Source of the DNA: JALGWN01 sp964598025
Lineage (GTDB): Bacteria > Arandabacterota > Arandabacteria > Arandabacterales > Arandabacteraceae
DNA: 35,254 nucleotides
Reading direction: 5' to 3'
Assembly (NCBI GenBank): GCA_964598025.1
Contig: CAZRAU010000020.1
Coordinates: 1 to 35,254, forward strand
Shown here: positions 32,745 to 35,254 of the stretch, piece after piece
Position numbering within the stretch: the stretch's first letter is position 1
Layout of the letters: each line of letters begins with the position of its first letter
The notes under the pieces: generated by a model
The model's input: the letters and a program-made list of their open reading frames with translations, nothing else
What the model was told of the DNA's origin: nothing
Database searches by the model: none
Position numbers and translations under genes: made by a program

Positions 32745-34982
32745 ATGTCTGAACGATCATCACAGCCCGCGTCTTCCCAAGCGCCCTCAGCGGCCCGTCC
32801 TCCGGTCTGCATCATCGTTCTGAACCGCAACGGGGAAAGCGACGTCCTGGAATGCCTGGAAAGCGTGTTCGCTTGCGCGTATCCGGATTTCCGCGTCATC
32901 CTCGTCGATAACGCATCCGAGGACGCCTCCCTGGACAGGGTCAGAGCCTGGGTAGCCGGGGATCTGTCCTCGCGCCCCGATTGTGAGCCCGGAGAGCCCG
33001 CCCGCCCGCGGTCAATCGAGGAAATCGCAATCGACACACCCGGCGACCCGGACACAGGGAGTGGGAAGTGGGGCCGGGATACCGCCCGATGGCCAAGGCT
33101 CACGGTCGTTCGAAGCGGGGCCAATCTGGGCTTTGCGGGGGGGCACAATCTCGGCATCCGCATGGCGCTTGATGCCGAATTCGCATTCGTGCTGCTGCTC
33201 AATTCCGACGTAGTTGTGGCTCGGGGCTTTCTGGACGCTCTGGTTGGGGAGAGCCGTGAACGCGATGTGGGGGCGTCGGGTCCCCTGGTTCTTGTTCACT
33301 CGGATCCGGAACGGGTATGGCAGGCAGGGGCGCGGGTGAGCCTGTGGCGGGGCTGGGTCGAGGCCATGGGCAGGAACAGCAAGGTCGGCGACTTAGACCG
33401 CGCACCCAGGGAAGTGGATGCGTTGGTGGGGTGCGCCGTGCTCCTTAAGACAACTGCGTTAAGGCAGGTGGGCCTCATAGACGCCGACTACTTCCTCTAC
33501 CTTGAAGAGAGCGACTGGTTCGTGCGAGCTCGGAAGCTGGGATGGAGGGTCCTTCTGGTGCCCGCGTCGACAGTGCTGCACAAGGAAAGCGCGCTCAGTG
33601 TCCAGGCCAAGGCGGGCTACGCGTCGTACTATTTTGCGAGAAACAGACTCTATCTTGTTCGGAAGAACTATCCCGCCTATCTGCCCCTCGCGCTGGTCTG
33701 GAGCATACGATATGGGATTCTCAACCATGTCTTTAGACGAAGGTGGCAGCTCGTTGCCATGTCGCTGAAGGGGATCCGCGATTTTCTTGCCGGGAGAATG
33801 GGGAAATGCGAAAGCCTGAAGCACGGCGGGTCGGCCCTTCCGGGGTTCATGGTCTTCAGCATAGACTACAAACCGCAGGCGGGAGGCATTGCCGAACATG
33901 CTCACGGGGTTGCGCTCCAACTCGGCCGGCAGGGGGCGCCCGTATGCGTGCTCGCTCCCAGGCGCGGAGCCTACAAGGAGTTCGACAGCCGGCAGCCCTT
34001 CCGGACGTATCGCGTGCCCGCCTGGCCCGGGATCGACTGGCTGTTCTACTTCCTCTACGCCTCCTATCTTGTGGTGAAGATGCGGATCGGGGTGGTCTAC
34101 TGTGCCACTTCTCATCCTTGCGGCTTGATTTGCAGGATTCTGAGGCTGTTGGTGTATTTCAGATACACGATCACCATACATGCTCATGAAGTGGTCTATG
34201 GCCGCCGGGGTTGGAGACAGGGCGTCAAGCGGCTCCTCAGGCCATTGCAGATAGGCATCATCGGGGCCGCGGACCGGGTCTTCGCAGTCAGTGATTTCAC
34301 ACGCCGCGCGCTGGTGGCAGCAGGTGTGGCCGAGTCAAAGACAATCACTGTGCCGAACGGCATCGATCTTGAAGACCTTAAGAACGCTCCCAGGGACCCC
34401 GGCATAGTGCTTGAGCTCGGACTCCGTGGAAGGCCCGTCATACTGACTGTGGCGAGGCTCGATACGCATAAGGGTCACGATATGGTGATCCGTGCGCTTC
34501 CCGCCATCCTGGTGGAGGTGCCGGATGCAGTCTACGTGATAGCTGGGGATGGGCCCATGCGCCGCGACCTCGAGGAGCTGAGCATCGCCTGCGGTGTCTC
34601 CGACCACGTTGTCCTCACGGGTCATATTCCCCGCCCGCAGATACTTGCTCTCTATGAGGCCTGCAATGTGTTCGTCATGATAAGCCGCATAGAGAACGGG
34701 AGTGCGGAGGGTTTCGGGATCGTCTTTCTGGAGGCAGGCGCCTTCTCCAAGCCTGTGGTGGGCGGCAGATCCGGCGGCATCCCCGATGCAGTCGCGGACG
34801 GCTGCTCCGGTTTGCTGGTCGATCCCTTGAACCCCGATGAGGTCGCCCGTGCGGTCTCCGGCATTCTCACCGATTCCGACCTTGCAGCCGGGCTCGGTAG
34901 GGCCGGGTATCTGCGGGTTGCTTCGGAGTTCTCCTGGGACAGAGCTATAGGCATCGTTCTGACAAGTCTGAAATCCCCCTGA
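32745..34982 (+). CDS. GT2-GT4 fusion glycosyltransferase
   Basis: A 745-aa protein with two enzymes in one chain. Residues 20-300 are a GT-A GT2 domain (VCIIVLNRNGESD, VDNASED, LNSDVVV with Asp155, and YLEESDWFVRARKLGW), rhamnosyltransferase-like. Residues 300-360 are basic and hydrophobic, perhaps membrane-associated. Residues 365-740 are a GT4 GT-B domain (SIDYKPQAGGIAEHAHG, VARLDTHKGHDMVIRAL, EGFGIVFLEAGAFSKP). An insert of about 50 residues (70-118), rich in Pro, Asp and Gly, splits the first domain between VDNASED and SGANLGFAGGHN. Two successive sugar transfers to the same acceptor are likely. No frameshift is seen, so it is a true fusion. Confidence 0.9.
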   Translation: MSERSSQPASSQAPSAARPPVCIIVLNRNGESDVLECLESVFACAYPDFRVILVDNASEDASLDRVRAWVAGDLSSRPDCEPGEPARPRSIEEIAIDTPGDPDTGSGKWGRDTARWPRLTVVRSGANLGFAGGHNLGIRMALDAEFAFVLLLNSDVVVARGFLDALVGESRERDVGASGPLVLVHSDPERVWQAGARVSLWRGWVEAMGRNSKVGDLDRAPREVDALVGCAVLLKTTALRQVGLIDADYFLYLEESDWFVRARKLGWRVLLVPASTVLHKESALSVQAKAGYASYYFARNRLYLVRKNYPAYLPLALVWSIRYGILNHVFRRRWQLVAMSLKGIRDFLAGRMGKCESLKHGGSALPGFMVFSIDYKPQAGGIAEHAHGVALQLGRQGAPVCVLAPRRGAYKEFDSRQPFRTYRVPAWPGIDWLFYFLYASYLVVKMRIGVVYCATSHPCGLICRILRLLVYFRYTITIHAHEVVYGRRGWRQGVKRLLRPLQIGIIGAADRVFAVSDFTRRALVAAGVAESKTITVPNGIDLEDLKNAPRDPGIVLELGLRGRPVILTVARLDTHKGHDMVIRALPAILVEVPDAVYVIAGDGPMRRDLEELSIACGVSDHVVLTGHIPRPQILALYEACNVFVMISRIENGSAEGFGIVFLEAGAFSKPVVGGRSGGIPDAVADGCSGLLVDPLNPDEVARAVSGILTDSDLAAGLGRAGYLRVASEFSWDRAIGIVLTSLKSP

Positions 34983-35127
34983 CGGGTCCGGCAAGGTGCT
35001 TGCGGATGGTGAAAGACAGGCGTATGCGGCCCATGGTCGAACATCATGACCTGTCTGTGACGCGAGCGCAGCGTTGCCACGCCCGTCCCGGAGGCCTCTT
35101 CGCCACCTCTGATTCGACCCTTTGCGC
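34983..35127 (+). other. Spacer between polysaccharide cluster and tRNA
   Basis: An agacagg/cctgtct inverted repeat (35014-35020/35050-35056) with a 29-base loop is present and no T-run follows. No gene is supported here. Confidence 0.3.
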
Positions 35128-35157
35128 TTGACCCCCTCTCAGGCCCTTGGTTATATT
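35128..35157 (+). promoter_or_regulatory. Promoter of tRNA-Leu
   Basis: TTGACC at 35128-35133 and TATATT at 35152-35157 with an 18-base spacer, about 28 bases before the mature tRNA 5' end. Confidence 0.6.
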
Positions 35158-35185
35158 AGGTTTACACAATCGCGAATTTGATAGA

Positions 35186-35254
35186 GCGAGAGTGGCGGAA
35201 CTGGCAGACGCGCTGGACTTAGGATCCAGTGGGGTTTCTCGTGGGGGTTCAAAT
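35186..35254 (+). tRNA. tRNA-Leu (UAG anticodon), cut by the window end
   Basis: The acceptor 5' strand is gcgagag, then tggcggaactggcagacgc as D-arm. The anticodon arm is ctgga-cttagga-tccag with anticodon TAG, reading CUA and probably other CUN leucine codons. A long variable arm (about tggggtttctcgt) fits a class II tRNA, and the T-arm begins gggggttcaaat. The 3' strand of the T-stem, the acceptor 3' strand and the CCA end lie beyond the window. Confidence 0.93.

Noticed and set aside
35014..35090. Third copy of the palindromic repeat near the tRNA
   Set aside because: Only fragments such as gcgtatgcgg and gcgagcgcagcg match, in the wrong order and spacing.

Overview
The window is GC-rich, compact chromosomal DNA from an uncultured-looking diderm bacterium. 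It carries ordinary sigma-70-type promoters, frequent TTG and GTG starts with good Shine-Dalgarno sequences, and almost no mobile DNA. The outer-membrane-type capsule export gene, the lipoprotein and the prepilin peptidase point to a Gram-negative envelope. I cannot name the phylum from sequence alone; a little-sampled candidate phylum is my guess. No transposase, phage gene, CRISPR array or rRNA was seen. A partial tRNA-Leu closes the window.

Layout. 1-253 holds interspersed palindromic repeats, one of which recurs in inverted orientation at 7305-7397. 459-3943: an orphan solute-binding lipoprotein and a large VWA-domain membrane protein. 4036-5337: two HU-family genes flanking an XRE-cupin regulator, closed by a strong terminator. 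5406-7210: YjbQ-family protein, family-4 uracil-DNA glycosylase and prepilin peptidase, tightly packed. 7211-8120 is a long non-coding stretch with a repeat element, a rod-shaped RNA candidate that resembles 6S RNA, and the groE promoter. 8121-10323: groES, groEL and a small charged protein, followed by a hairpin terminator. 10641-21515: a co-directional run of nine genes (ureohydrolase, RNA polymerase omega, archease, RtcB RNA ligase, Lon, a cysteine-rich GAF histidine kinase, two CNNM/CorC proteins, a ROK kinase) with gaps of 10-45 bases or overlaps, so probably one operon.

21715-23479: a leucine-dehydrogenase homologue that has lost both catalytic residues, followed by a methyltransferase. 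23486-25662 (minus): M24 peptidase and FAH-family protein. 25765-27127 (plus): hotdog thioesterase overlapping a phosphate acyltransferase, transcribed from a promoter whose -10 is shared with the divergent FAH gene. 27340-34982: polysaccharide export and polymerisation genes (Wza-like, Wzz-like, Wzy/WaaL-like, GT4, and a GT2-GT4 fusion).

The strongest surprise is the dehydrogenase homologue at 21715: positions aligning with catalytic Lys80 and Asp115 are Gln and Gly in an otherwise intact fold. Next are the 6S-like RNA candidate, the repeat family, the histone-tail-like extension on Lon, and the symmetric divergent promoter.
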